From Candidatus Sulfotelmatobacter sp. (lineage in GTDB: Bacteria; Acidobacteriota; Terriglobia; Terriglobales; Acidobacteriaceae), in the NCBI GenBank assembly GCA_030039165.1, contig JASHQM010000012.1, positions 1 through 34,405 of the forward strand: 34,405 bases of DNA, in the 5' to 3' direction. Below are positions 15,879 to 25,175 of this stretch, piece by piece. Positions within the stretch are counted from its first letter, which is position 1, and each line of letters begins with the position of its first letter. Both the position numbers and the translations under genes were made by a program. The notes below the pieces were generated by a model. That model was given only the letters and a program-made list of their open reading frames with translations. It ran no database searches and had not been told where the DNA came from.

Positions 15879-16796
15879 ATGAGCAGGATTCATGAAGCGC
15901 TGAAGAAAGCGGAACAGGAGCGAGCGGCGTCGCAGGCGAGCCTGCCGACATCCACCCCGCCCCCAATTGCGGAGAAGCAGGATTCGCCTGCATCGGTCGT
16001 GTGTGAGTCTGTCAATCCTGAAGCCTTGCCCTCTGATACCCAGAGATTCGCCGGTCCTATGGACATGGATTCCCCACTGTCGCGCTGCGCGCAAACGCAA
16101 TGGAAGCCGGAAGAAAAAACAATGTTGTTCTTCAATGGGAACGATACTGCGCGTGGATCCGAAGAATTCCGCACTCTGCGCTCTCGGCTTTATCACGCCC
16201 GCGAAAAGATGGCGCTAAAAAAAGTCCTGATTACCAGCGCCCTTCCTAGGGAGGGCAAATCGTTCACCGCTGCCAACCTCGCGCAGGTGATGGCGCGGCA
16301 GCACGGGCGGAGGGTGTTACTGATCGACGCCGACCTTCGCAGTCCGCGCTTGCACAGCATGCTGGGAACGCTCGCGTCTCCGGGACTTTCCGAGTTTCTG
16401 AATGGCAGAATTGACGAATTCTCGATCATGCAACGGGGGCCGATGGAGAATCTCTTTTTCGTTCCGGCGGGCGGAGACATCTCAAATCCCGCAGAATTGG
16501 TGGCCAGTGAGCGCCTGAGGTTATTCATGCAGCGAGTAGAAAATTTTTTCGACTGGATCATTGTTGATTCACCTCCCGCGGTGCCGGTTTCCGACGCCAG
16601 CGTTCTGGCCAAAGCCTGCGAGGGAGTGCTCATCGTAGTGCGTTCCAGTGCTACACCCTTGGAGGTTGCACGGCGAGCGCGGGACGAATTTGCTGAGCAA
16701 ATGCTGGTGGGTGTGGTACTCAATGGGATGGACCGCCAATCCGACGGCTATATGCAGTACTACGACGCGTACACTCAGCAAACGACCGAGTCCTAG
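15879..16796 (+). CDS. CpsD/CapB-type tyrosine autokinase
   Basis: A 305-residue BY-kinase of the polysaccharide co-polymerase system. The N-terminus MSRIHEALKKAEQER is the usual start of exosortase-associated kinases. Walker A is ALPREGKSFTAANLA, Walker A' is VLLIDADLRSPRLH and Walker B is DWIIVDSPPA. The C-terminus has a short tyrosine cluster (YMQYYDAY), the expected autophosphorylation site. It acts with the separate Wzz protein to cycle polymer assembly. AAGAAAGGG lies just before the ATG. It is separated from the ATPase gene by 23 bases and from the sugar transferase by 12, which supports a single operon. Confidence 0.9.
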   Translation: MSRIHEALKKAEQERAASQASLPTSTPPPIAEKQDSPASVVCESVNPEALPSDTQRFAGPMDMDSPLSRCAQTQWKPEEKTMLFFNGNDTARGSEEFRTLRSRLYHAREKMALKKVLITSALPREGKSFTAANLAQVMARQHGRRVLLIDADLRSPRLHSMLGTLASPGLSEFLNGRIDEFSIMQRGPMENLFFVPAGGDISNPAELVASERLRLFMQRVENFFDWIIVDSPPAVPVSDASVLAKACEGVLIVVRSSATPLEVARRARDEFAEQMLVGVVLNGMDRQSDGYMQYYDAYTQQTTES

Positions 16797-16808
16797 GGGA
16801 AGGGAAAC

Positions 16809-18203
16809 GTGATCCGGCTGTTCAAAGTCTATTACCCGTTGCGCGTATTGGTTTTACTTGTCGGGGAGGCTCTGATCGTCTGGAGTTCGTTTCTGCTGGC
16901 CACGCTGTGGCGCAACCCCGATAGTTTGCTGTTGCTCAACGTAGACGGTGGATTGGCTCAGGTACTTTCCCGTTTGGGGCCGCGCATTCTAGTGGTCACG
17001 GGAGCTGTGCTGTTGCTTTCTCATCTTTTCGATTTATATGATTCTGCCTCCCTGGCGCAGATGTCCGACCATGCTTTCCGGCTTCTGCTGGTCGTAGGAT
17101 CGATCGCGCTTGCCCTCGCCGCCTTGGCCAAAAGTTATCCACAAGCCATGCCGGGCAACGATTCGGCGTTCTGGGGAGTGGTTATCCTCACCTTCACATT
17201 ATTCGGCTGGCGCGCCCTGTACTCGTGGATGGTGAAACAGCCGTTCCTCCGCGAGCGTGTCTATGTGCTGGGCGCCGGCGAGAGAGCGGAACGGCTGGTG
17301 CGTGGCTTGCGCCAGCGCGTGCAGTTGGGTGTCGAAGTTGTGGGCTGGACCGGCGACATCGGCGGCGAATTAACCCGCGAGCGGCTGGCCTCGCATCTGA
17401 TGTCTTTGGCCCGGCAGAGAGCGTTGCATCGCGTCATCGTAGCCATGAAAGACCGGCGACAATCCTTGCCCCTGGAAGAACTACTCGATTTGCGCCTGCA
17501 CGGTGTGAGAGTGGAAGAAGCGACCTCGTGGCTGGAGAAGATCTCGGGGCGGATCGAAGTCGAACAGTTATACCCGAGCTGGCTCATTTTTGCGGAGGGA
17601 TTTCGCTTCAGCAGTTTCTTCCGCATGATGCGTCGGACAGCCAATTTTTCAGTGGCGCTGATCGGCTCTCTGGCTTCTCTGCCGCTGTTGCCTTTCATCA
17701 TCCTGGCCATCCGGCTGGATTCGCCCGGGCCCGTGCTCTACCGGCAAAAGCGCGTAGGGCGGGGAGGGCAGATTTTTCATTGTTACAAGTTCCGTACTAT
17801 GCGCCAGGACGCGGAAGCTGATACCGGCGCAACCTGGGCGCTCGATAACGATCCACGAATTACCAGGGTAGGCAAGTTCCTCCGCATTTCCCGGCTCGAC
17901 GAGATTCCACAATTGTGGTGTGTGCTGAAGGGCGATATGCACTTTGTCGGGCCGCGGCCGGAGCGGCCGGAGTTCGTGGAGTGGCTGAGCAAGACAATTC
18001 CCTACTACGGAGTACGCCACTCGGTGCGCCCCGGCATCACGGGCTGGGCCCAGGTGAAATACAAATACGGAAACACATTGGAAGATGCACGCGAGAAGCT
18101 GCAATACGACCTGTTCTATATCAAGAATGCTTCATTAGGCCTCGATCTTCTGATTATCTTCGAGACCATCAAGATCGTACTGCTGGGGCATGGCGCCAAA
18201 TGA
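16809..18203 (+). CDS. Initiating undecaprenyl-phosphate sugar transferase (TIGR03013-like)
   Basis: A 464-residue polyisoprenyl-phosphate hexose-1-phosphate transferase. It has about four N-terminal membrane helices (residues 10-125), a nucleotide-binding-like middle domain (VYVLGAGERAERLVRGL), a fifth helix (about 280-300) and the C-terminal bacterial sugar transferase domain. That domain shows GPVLYRQKRVGRGG, FHCYKFRTM, SRLDEIPQLW, GDMHFVGPRPERPEF and RPGITGWAQVKY. It transfers a sugar phosphate to undecaprenyl phosphate to start the repeat unit on the inner leaflet. The GTG start has GGGGAAGGG upstream. The architecture agrees with the exosortase-system glycosyltransferases grouped as TIGR03013. 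The sugar is not known. Confidence 0.9.
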   Translation: MIRLFKVYYPLRVLVLLVGEALIVWSSFLLATLWRNPDSLLLLNVDGGLAQVLSRLGPRILVVTGAVLLLSHLFDLYDSASLAQMSDHAFRLLLVVGSIALALAALAKSYPQAMPGNDSAFWGVVILTFTLFGWRALYSWMVKQPFLRERVYVLGAGERAERLVRGLRQRVQLGVEVVGWTGDIGGELTRERLASHLMSLARQRALHRVIVAMKDRRQSLPLEELLDLRLHGVRVEEATSWLEKISGRIEVEQLYPSWLIFAEGFRFSSFFRMMRRTANFSVALIGSLASLPLLPFIILAIRLDSPGPVLYRQKRVGRGGQIFHCYKFRTMRQDAEADTGATWALDNDPRITRVGKFLRISRLDEIPQLWCVLKGDMHFVGPRPERPEFVEWLSKTIPYYGVRHSVRPGITGWAQVKYKYGNTLEDAREKLQYDLFYIKNASLGLDLLIIFETIKIVLLGHGAK

Positions 18204-18282
18204 ATGGGCCGCAACCCAACCATGTATTTGATTTTCCGCTAAGAGAGGGCAGCGATTGAGCCATGCGACGGGAGAGACAAGT

Positions 18283-19401
18283 GTGAAATGGGTTTTCTGG
18301 ATAGCCGTCGGCCTCATTAGCTACACCTACGTGGGATACGCCTGCTGGCTGCGGCTACGCCTGTTGTGGCGTTACCGTCCCGTAATGCGCGGGATGATTA
18401 CGCCATCGGTATCGATTGTGATGGTGGTTCGCAACGAAGAATCGGTTCTCGAAGCGAAACTCCTGAATCTGTTGGCGCTGAATTATCCGGCATGCCAAAT
18501 CATCGTCGTCTCCGATGGTTCCACTGACCAGACTGAACGGATCCTGCGTGATTTTGCTTCCCGTTCGGGTGTGCAGGTCATCCTCAACCAGTTGCCGAGG
18601 GGCAAAGCCTCGGGACTCAACGATGCCATGCAGGTGGCTAGTGGTGACATCGTGGTGTTCACTGATGCGCGGCAAAAAATCGAGCCTGGTGCTCTACGTC
18701 TTTTGGCCGAGAATTTTGCCGATTCTGAGGTGGGGTGTGTCAGCGGTGAATTAATGCTTGGGGACGCAGCGGTGGGGGAAAGCAACCGTGGGATCAGCTT
18801 GTACTGGCAGATCGAAAAACAGGTTCGCGAGTTGGAAGCGGCCTCTGGATCGGTGGTGGGGGCGACGGGGGCGTTGTATGCGGTACGTCGCGACTTGCTC
18901 ACCGACCTGCCACCAGGCACGATCCTGGATGATGTCTATCTCCCCATGCAGGTAGTGCGACAGAGGAAACGCGTAATCTTTGACCCGCGCGCGCGGGCCT
19001 GGGACACCCCCGATTTGGGCGGCCCACGGGAATTCTCTCGGAAGGTGCGCACCCTCTATGGCAATTACCAGTTACTGCAATTGGCTCCGTGGTTGTTAAG
19101 CAACCATAACCCTCTGCGCTTTGAGTTTGTGAGTCATAAGCTGCTTCGCTTGGCGATTCCGTTTGCTTTGGCAGCCGTGCTGCTCACCTCATTTGCCCTG
19201 AACGGCCTGTTCTACCGCAGTGTATTGGTTTTGCAGCTATCGTTTTATGTGCTGAGCGCGCTGGCTTTGAACCACATGGTGAAACGCGGGGTGCTGGCGC
19301 GTATTGCCGACGCGTCCGCCACTTTTGTATTGCTGAATGGCGCGGCCATGATGGCTCTGGTCAATTTTGTTGCCGGGAGGCGAGCTCAGTGGACGCGTTG
19401 A
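18283..19401 (+). CDS. Membrane family-2 glycosyltransferase
   Basis: A GT2 enzyme with one N-terminal helix (VFWIAVGLISYTYVGY), a GT-A domain and two to three C-terminal helices. Motifs are SIVMVVRNEE, IIVVSDGSTDQTE, the metal-binding VFTDAR in place of DxD, ATGALYAVRR, and ILDDVYLPMQVVRQRKR, similar to the ED and QxxRW-type region of processive synthases such as PgaC. It probably adds a sugar to the lipid-linked repeat unit at the inner membrane; processivity cannot be judged. Two starts are plausible: GTG 18283 with GGAGAG 6 bases upstream (preferred) or TTG 18256 with GAGAGGG. Its end overlaps the next gene by 13 bases. Confidence 0.85.
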   Translation: MKWVFWIAVGLISYTYVGYACWLRLRLLWRYRPVMRGMITPSVSIVMVVRNEESVLEAKLLNLLALNYPACQIIVVSDGSTDQTERILRDFASRSGVQVILNQLPRGKASGLNDAMQVASGDIVVFTDARQKIEPGALRLLAENFADSEVGCVSGELMLGDAAVGESNRGISLYWQIEKQVRELEAASGSVVGATGALYAVRRDLLTDLPPGTILDDVYLPMQVVRQRKRVIFDPRARAWDTPDLGGPREFSRKVRTLYGNYQLLQLAPWLLSNHNPLRFEFVSHKLLRLAIPFALAAVLLTSFALNGLFYRSVLVLQLSFYVLSALALNHMVKRGVLARIADASATFVLLNGAAMMALVNFVAGRRAQWTR

Positions 19402-20765
19402 ATTCAAGATCCGGTGTTGCGGCGCCAGATCGATGGGCAGGAGGGAAGAGACGCTCTGCCAGGTGGAACAAGCTGGTGGAAACCGTCGTTTCCCTGAAGC
19501 GGCGTCCATTCGTGTTTGCCGCCCTGCTGGTGTTTTTCGGGCTTTACTACTATCGGCCCGAAGATTTCATTCAACCGCTAGGCTACATCCCTATGGCGAA
19601 GGTTGCCGGTATCCTGGGATTTGTGGCCTTGCTCGCCGGAACGATGGGTGCAGAAAAGCTCACCGTACCCAGAGCGATAAAGATCCTCTGGCTGCTATTG
19701 CTGCAAGAAACGTTTTGCATCCCCACCGCCCTGTGGCCTGGCGGCGCTTTTGCTACAGTTTTTGGCCGGTTCGGCAAAGGTGTAGTGGTGGCTATGCTTA
19801 TCGGCATGGTCGTGGTCACAATCGGGGAGTTGCGCAAGCTGCTTTGGATCCAAGCCAGCGCGGTCACCGTGGTGACGGTCTTGTCGATTGCGATGCGCAA
19901 CTATGGGGACGAAGGCCGCCTTGCAGGCATTCAGAATAGCATTCTGGCGAATCCCAATGATCTTGCTATTAATATCGCAATCACCTTTCCCCTGGCTCTA
20001 GCTTTCATGCTGTATGCGCGAGGTGTCAAAAAGCTGATTTGGGCCTTGGGACTCGGGTTCCTTTGCCTCGGCGTTGTACTGACCGCTTCGCGAAGCGGGC
20101 TACTGGCCCTTATTACCAGTATTATCGTTTGTGTTTGGGAGTACGGTATCAGAGGGAAGCGCCGCCATTTGGTTGTGATCACAGCTGTGGTTTTCATACT
20201 GGGTTTTAGCGCTGCGGTCACGAATGCGCGTTATCGGGCGCGCGTCGAGAGTATTGTCAACGGAGACGTAGAAGGTCAGGGAAAAAGTGCAGCGGCGTCG
20301 ATAAAGGCGCGTAAGGCGCTGTTGAAGTTAAGTGTTGTGACCGCGCTCACGCATCCGTTGCTTGGTATAGGTCCCGGTTGTTTCCAACTCATGGCAGACG
20401 CGGGTTGGAAGGTGGCGCATAACGCATATACAGAACTGGCATCAGAGGCGGGCATACCCGCTCTTATACTGTTTCTTGCGGCATTGGGGGCCGCATTCAA
20501 AAATATTGTCCAGATTCGCAAATCACCCCATTATTTGAACGATCCGGAATTCAGGCTTTTCACCCAAGCTTTGTGGGCAGGATTGGCAGCATATCTTACC
20601 GGTTCGTTCTTCGCGTCAACCGAGTACAACCTGTATCCGTATTATGTGATTGGCTATACTTGCGCAATGGTGAGAATCGCCAGCCTGCCCCTTGCGGCCA
20701 AGAGTGAAAAGCGGAAAAGCGCCGCCTTTAGCAGGTTTGGCTATGCCGGTGGAAACTCCAGATGA
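19389..20765 (+). CDS. O-antigen ligase/Wzy-like polymerase
   Basis: A 458-residue membrane protein with about ten to twelve helices. The Wzy_C-type core is recognisable in NPNDLAINIAITFPLALA, TASRSGLLALI and, near the end of the large periplasmic loop, HNAYTELASEAGIPAL, whose conserved His and following acidic residues are usual in ligases and polymerases. In an EPS locus the probable job is polymerising lipid-linked repeat units in the periplasm, though a ligase cannot be excluded. The GTG start has GGGAGGCG upstream and overlaps the end of the GT2 gene, suggesting translational coupling. A basic, non-hydrophobic N-terminus of about 35 residues precedes the first helix. Confidence 0.85.
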   Translation: MDALNSRSGVAAPDRWAGGKRRSARWNKLVETVVSLKRRPFVFAALLVFFGLYYYRPEDFIQPLGYIPMAKVAGILGFVALLAGTMGAEKLTVPRAIKILWLLLLQETFCIPTALWPGGAFATVFGRFGKGVVVAMLIGMVVVTIGELRKLLWIQASAVTVVTVLSIAMRNYGDEGRLAGIQNSILANPNDLAINIAITFPLALAFMLYARGVKKLIWALGLGFLCLGVVLTASRSGLLALITSIIVCVWEYGIRGKRRHLVVITAVVFILGFSAAVTNARYRARVESIVNGDVEGQGKSAAASIKARKALLKLSVVTALTHPLLGIGPGCFQLMADAGWKVAHNAYTELASEAGIPALILFLAALGAAFKNIVQIRKSPHYLNDPEFRLFTQALWAGLAAYLTGSFFASTEYNLYPYYVIGYTCAMVRIASLPLAAKSEKRKSAAFSRFGYAGGNSR

Positions 20766-20886
20766 GGGGAAGTCGATGATGAGAAACGCTGCTTGGGGTA
20801 TGAAGCTAGCATAACCAGCGGGGGCGGTCTAGAGCTCAATCTCGCGGATCGAGCGTAGAGGCGCTCCTTCCCGACAAGCCTGATCT

Positions 20887-21915
20887 ATGGAAAAGACAAA
20901 AAACGGCACTGGCTGGCAGTTTCGAGCTGAACTCGCTCCGTTGCTGCGGTGTCTGGCCTGTGGGCACGCGCTGAAGTACGATGGCGCGGGAGGATACCTG
21001 TGCCCACACTGTCAAAGAAGCTATCCCAACAGAGAGGGCGTTGTCCGCTTTGTAGATTCCGGGTCCTATGCAGACAGCTTCGGTTTTCAATGGCATCGTT
21101 ACAGCCAGACCCAGCTCGACAATGACCGGTGTCGTGAGTCCGAATCCGATTTCCGAAAGCGGACAGGGTATAAACCGGAGGATTTGAACGGCAAGCTCGT
21201 GCTGGATGTCGGCTGCGGCATGGGACGCTTCGCCGAAGTGGCAACCCGATGGGGTGCGTGGGTCGTAGGTATCGATTTGAGTGCCGCAGCGCAAGTGGCT
21301 GCGCGGAACCTAGCCGATCGCGACTTTATCGCCCTGCAGGCAGATGTTTTCGCCCTGCCATTTGCTCCGGAGACCTTTGACGTAATCTACAGCATCGGGG
21401 TGCTGCACCACACCCCCGACTGTGAAAATGCAGTTAAGGCGCTTCCGCAATACCTGAAACCCGGGGGTAGCCTGGCGGTCTGGCTTTACAGCCGCTATAA
21501 CAAGTGGTATCGCTTCAGCGATTTGTATCGGCGGATCACGCATCGGATGCCTCCTCGTGTGCTGCATGGGATGCTCACCGTAATTGTGCCGGTTCTCAAC
21601 GGAGTGGACAAGGGGTTGCGCTGGATTCCATTCGTGGGCAAGCCTCTGGCTGGCGCTGTGCACCACGTTTTTCCGGTGAACCGCAACTCTCGGCGAGAGA
21701 TCAGAGTCCTCGACACGTTTGATTGGTACTCACCTCGCTACCAGTCGAAACACACCTATGAGGAAGTCTTTCGTTGGTTCGAGAGTTGCGGGTTGGAAGA
21801 CTTGCATGTAGTAGAGGTGCCGATTGCCGTCCGGGGCCGGAAGCCGGAACATCGTCGGGAGATAAACCTGGCTTCCTCTCAGCTTTCTTCACAGGACTCG
21901 CAGGCCGTAGTTTGA
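20887..21915 (+). CDS. SAM-dependent methyltransferase with N-terminal zinc ribbon
   Basis: A 342-residue soluble protein. The N-terminal Trm112-like zinc ribbon has a CLACGH ... CPHCQRSYP four-cysteine pattern at about residues 20-48. The class I methyltransferase domain follows with LVLDVGCGMGRFAEVA (SAM-binding motif I), VVGIDLS (motif II) and FDVIYSIGVLHHTPD (motif IV-like). The last 120 residues, rich in Trp, Tyr and Arg, are typical of methyltransferases in surface-polysaccharide clusters. Its likely role is O-methylation of an EPS sugar or a lipid-linked intermediate, which is inference from context. The Shine-Dalgarno site is weak, and a 121-base gap separates it from the preceding gene. 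Confidence 0.8.
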   Translation: MEKTKNGTGWQFRAELAPLLRCLACGHALKYDGAGGYLCPHCQRSYPNREGVVRFVDSGSYADSFGFQWHRYSQTQLDNDRCRESESDFRKRTGYKPEDLNGKLVLDVGCGMGRFAEVATRWGAWVVGIDLSAAAQVAARNLADRDFIALQADVFALPFAPETFDVIYSIGVLHHTPDCENAVKALPQYLKPGGSLAVWLYSRYNKWYRFSDLYRRITHRMPPRVLHGMLTVIVPVLNGVDKGLRWIPFVGKPLAGAVHHVFPVNRNSRREIRVLDTFDWYSPRYQSKHTYEEVFRWFESCGLEDLHVVEVPIAVRGRKPEHRREINLASSQLSSQDSQAVV

Positions 21916-22023
21916 ACGCATTTTGCATTGTTCTCGGTCGCCTGAGACCAACGCGCACCCGGATGGAAACCTAAGCACTTATTATGGTGAGGGTGGAAAG
22001 GAAACTCGCTGAATCGGGGAAAA

Positions 22024-23232
22024 GTGAATTCGCCAGGTGGGACCAAGCCAACACCCGTAAAAGGCAATCTTCCTCAAAAGCTCGCCTACGCGCGTCACTT
22101 TCTCCCGGCTTACGCTAGGCAGAGATTAATACGCCGGCTCCCGTCCGGGAAAATTCATCTCATTATCGCCGTGGCCGATCATTTCGAGCCCGCAATCATA
22201 CCCGGCGACGGTTTCGCGCGTGCGCCTTACGCCGTGCAGGAATGCCGCTTGGAGCGCTGGTGCCGAGAGTATCCCAAGGTCATCGAGGGATGGCGTGACA
22301 ACGATGGTCGTCCTTTAATACACACGTACTTTTATCCAGCAGAACAATACAATCATGGAATTATTGCCCGGCTTGCGAATCATTGTCATGCGGGCTGGGG
22401 CGAGATCGAAATACACCTGCATCACGGTACGCCGCTTCCCGACACAGCCGCGAATACGTTACAAACGCTGATCAGTTTTCGGGATGCATTGGCTTTCGAA
22501 CATGGCGCTCTTGGTTGCGCGGATAGCGATCCTCGTCCACGGTTTGCTTTCGTACATGGAAATTTTGCGCTGGCCAACTCAGCAGGCGGGTTCGACTGCG
22601 GAGTGGATGAAGAAATGCAAATTCTCGCCGAAGCTGGTTGTTTTGCTGATTTGACATTTCCCTCCAGCCCATTCCATCCCTCACAGCCAGCAAAGATCAA
22701 TTCTCTTTACGAGTGTGGCCGGCCACTCCGTGAGCCGGCAGCTCACCGTTATGGCCCGGACCTGGCGCGTGGGCGAACTCCGCAGTTCCCATTGATGGTC
22801 CAAGGTCCGCTGATGATGTCTTTCCATATCGGGCCTTCGCATCCCGCCTGGATCGAGAATGGTTCCTTCACTCCGAACAATCCTCCCAGCGTTTTGCGAT
22901 TACAACTCTGGAAACAGGCCATGATCTCAGTCCAGGATCGAACAGACTGGTTATTTATCAAGTTGCATTGCCACGGTATGGACCCCAACCAAGAAGACTG
23001 TGTGATGGGGGCTTCATTCCAACGTTTTTTGCGTTCGCTAGTGGAAGGCGCGGAAGGACGCGGCGAAATTCTCCACTTCGTCTCCGCCCGGGAAATGGTC
23101 AATGTGATTTTGGCCGCTTGCGATGGTAAGGAGGGCAATCCGGGCGATTATCGAGATTATTTCTTCAAGCCTTGGAAGCGGTCTACCACGTGCGTGGCTG
23201 TGGGCGATACTTCCTCGGCAACGGACGGATAG
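22024..23232 (+). CDS. Divergent polysaccharide-deacetylase-like (NodB fold) protein
   Basis: A 402-residue soluble protein with no signal peptide. It looks like a distant carbohydrate-esterase-4 / NodB-fold member: HLIIAVADHFEP could supply the first metal-binding Asp-His motif, EIEIHLHHG the second His motif, and FAFVHGNFALANS a strand motif of the fold. The C-terminal DWLFIKLHCHGMDP segment may carry a later catalytic histidine. It starts with GTG and ends 3 bases before the amidotransferase, so the two are probably co-translated. It would remove acyl groups from a sugar or intermediate, but this assignment rests on motif resemblance and location only. Confidence 0.55.
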   Translation: MNSPGGTKPTPVKGNLPQKLAYARHFLPAYARQRLIRRLPSGKIHLIIAVADHFEPAIIPGDGFARAPYAVQECRLERWCREYPKVIEGWRDNDGRPLIHTYFYPAEQYNHGIIARLANHCHAGWGEIEIHLHHGTPLPDTAANTLQTLISFRDALAFEHGALGCADSDPRPRFAFVHGNFALANSAGGFDCGVDEEMQILAEAGCFADLTFPSSPFHPSQPAKINSLYECGRPLREPAAHRYGPDLARGRTPQFPLMVQGPLMMSFHIGPSHPAWIENGSFTPNNPPSVLRLQLWKQAMISVQDRTDWLFIKLHCHGMDPNQEDCVMGASFQRFLRSLVEGAEGRGEILHFVSAREMVNVILAACDGKEGNPGDYRDYFFKPWKRSTTCVAVGDTSSATDG

Positions 23233-23235
23233 AGC

Positions 23236-25155
23236 ATGTGCGGAATCGCAGGGATCGCAGATGTGCTTCCGGGTGCAGTGGACCAGCACACGGTCCACCA
23301 CATGTGTCAGGCGATCGTGCATCGCGGCCCCGACGACGAAGGAATCTTCGTCAAAGATGGCGTCGGACTGGGAATGCGCCGTCTGAGTATCATTGACCTT
23401 TCGGGTGGGCACCAGCCGGTTTTTAATGAAGACCGCACCATTTGGATTGTTTTCAACGGCGAGATATACAACTTTCCCGATCTTCGGCGCGAACTCATAG
23501 AGCGCGGCCATTCTTTCCGTACCCACACCGACACCGAGGTCATCGTTCATCTTTACGAAGAATACGGCTCTGATTGCGTTAAGAAGCTGCGTGGGATGTT
23601 CGCTTTTGCGCTCTATGACGAACGCAATCGTAAACTGCTTCTGGCCCGCGATCGATTAGGGATAAAGCCTCTGCACTATTCGCTGGTGAAAAGCAGGCTC
23701 TTGTTTGCTTCGGAAATCAAAGCGATTCTCGCCGTGGCTCCTGTTTTGGCGGAGGTTGATCCTCAAGGCCTGCTTCAATATTTCTACTTTGGATATGTAC
23801 CCGATCCGCTGACGGCATTTTCCTCCATCAAGAAGTTGCCTCCTGGTCACATTTTGGAATACGAGCAGGGCAAGATAATGGTTCGGCCATACTGGGATTT
23901 TCCGAAGTATGGAACTCGCTCTCCCCGCAGTGAGAATGAGTGCCTGGAGCAATTGGAGCATTTGCTCGCGGAAGCGGTGAGAATCCGGTTGATTTCCGAT
24001 GTGCCCTTGGGCGCACTGCTCAGCGGCGGAGCGGATTCTTCGCTGGTGGTGGCGATGATGGCGAGAGCGGCTTCCGCTCCAGTGAAAACTTTTTCAATTG
24101 GCTTCCGGCAATCCGATTTTGACGAGACTCGCTATGCGCGTAAGGTGGCAGAGCATTTTGGCACGGAGCATCACGAACTAATGCTCGAGCCCGATGTTGT
24201 GCAAACCGTTGGGACGCTGACAAGTTCGCTGGAAGAACCTTTCGGGGATTCTTCCATGCTCCCCACGTATTATGTATGTCGACTGGCGCGGCAATATGTG
24301 ACCGTCGCGCTCTCGGGCGATGGAGGAGACGAAAGTTTTGCCGGGTACGACCGTTATCGCATGCATTTGCGTGACCGCTCTTTCTCTTGGATCCCTCAGT
24401 CGTGCCGGAATTTGTATCGTGATTACCTCCATAAACTCACGCCGTACTGGATGCCCAGGCGGAACTATGCGTACAGTGTCTCCCTACCTTGGTCCGAACG
24501 CTATATCGAGGGGGTTTCGTTGAAGCCATTTCAGCGCGAGATGAAGCTGCTCTCGCCGGACTTTGCCGCGCTGGGTCAAGCGGACGACCCCATGCAGATC
24601 ATGCGGGATTACTTGGAATCGGCGCCCGCGGAAGAGCATTTGGACCGAGTCCTTTACCTCGACAGTAAGACATATCTTGCTGGCGATATTCTCACCAAGG
24701 TCGATCGCATGAGCATGGCGAACTCGCTTGAAGGGCGCGTTCCCCTCCTCGATCATGTGTTTCTGGAATGGGTGACAGGATTGACGTCGGAATGGAAGCT
24801 GCGCAATCGAACTCAGAAATACATTCTGCGCAAACTAGCCGAACGGGTTGGGGTTCCAAAGGAGGTTCTCCATCGGCCTAAACAGGGTTTTGCCTTGCCG
24901 CTTGTGCATTGGATGCGCCACGAATTGAAAGATTTGGTTGTCACCGCCCTAACCGAACCGCGAACCATGCAGCGCGGCTATTTCAACCCAAAGGGTGTTC
25001 GGAGTCTGCTGGATGAGCATTTTCACGGACGCCGGGACCACTCTGCTCGCATCTGGCGGTTGTTAATGCTGGAGTTGTGGCATCGCAATTTTCTCGATCC
25101 TTTGACGCTTCGGCAGATTCACCGTGAAACTTCAGCCGTAGGAGAAATCCTCTGA
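23236..25155 (+). CDS. Asparagine-synthase-type amidotransferase of the exosortase EPS system
   Basis: A 639-residue glutamine-hydrolysing asparagine synthase-like enzyme. The N-terminal glutaminase starts MCGIAG with nucleophile Cys2, then RGPDDEG and the IVFNGEIYN and MFAFALYDE motifs. The C-terminal synthase domain has the PP-loop LLSGGADSS (about residues 258-266), ALSGDGGDESFAGYDRY and KVDRMSMANSLEGRVPLLDH. Members of this type are a regular part of XrtA/PEP-CTERM polysaccharide loci, where they are thought to amidate a carboxyl group on a sugar; that would fit the uronic acid supplied by the AlgD-like enzyme downstream. Both active sites look intact. It begins 3 bases after the deacetylase-like gene. 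Confidence 0.9.
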   Translation: MCGIAGIADVLPGAVDQHTVHHMCQAIVHRGPDDEGIFVKDGVGLGMRRLSIIDLSGGHQPVFNEDRTIWIVFNGEIYNFPDLRRELIERGHSFRTHTDTEVIVHLYEEYGSDCVKKLRGMFAFALYDERNRKLLLARDRLGIKPLHYSLVKSRLLFASEIKAILAVAPVLAEVDPQGLLQYFYFGYVPDPLTAFSSIKKLPPGHILEYEQGKIMVRPYWDFPKYGTRSPRSENECLEQLEHLLAEAVRIRLISDVPLGALLSGGADSSLVVAMMARAASAPVKTFSIGFRQSDFDETRYARKVAEHFGTEHHELMLEPDVVQTVGTLTSSLEEPFGDSSMLPTYYVCRLARQYVTVALSGDGGDESFAGYDRYRMHLRDRSFSWIPQSCRNLYRDYLHKLTPYWMPRRNYAYSVSLPWSERYIEGVSLKPFQREMKLLSPDFAALGQADDPMQIMRDYLESAPAEEHLDRVLYLDSKTYLAGDILTKVDRMSMANSLEGRVPLLDHVFLEWVTGLTSEWKLRNRTQKYILRKLAERVGVPKEVLHRPKQGFALPLVHWMRHELKDLVVTALTEPRTMQRGYFNPKGVRSLLDEHFHGRRDHSARIWRLLMLELWHRNFLDPLTLRQIHRETSAVGEIL

Positions 25156-25175
25156 TTCGGCCATCTACCAGCGAT

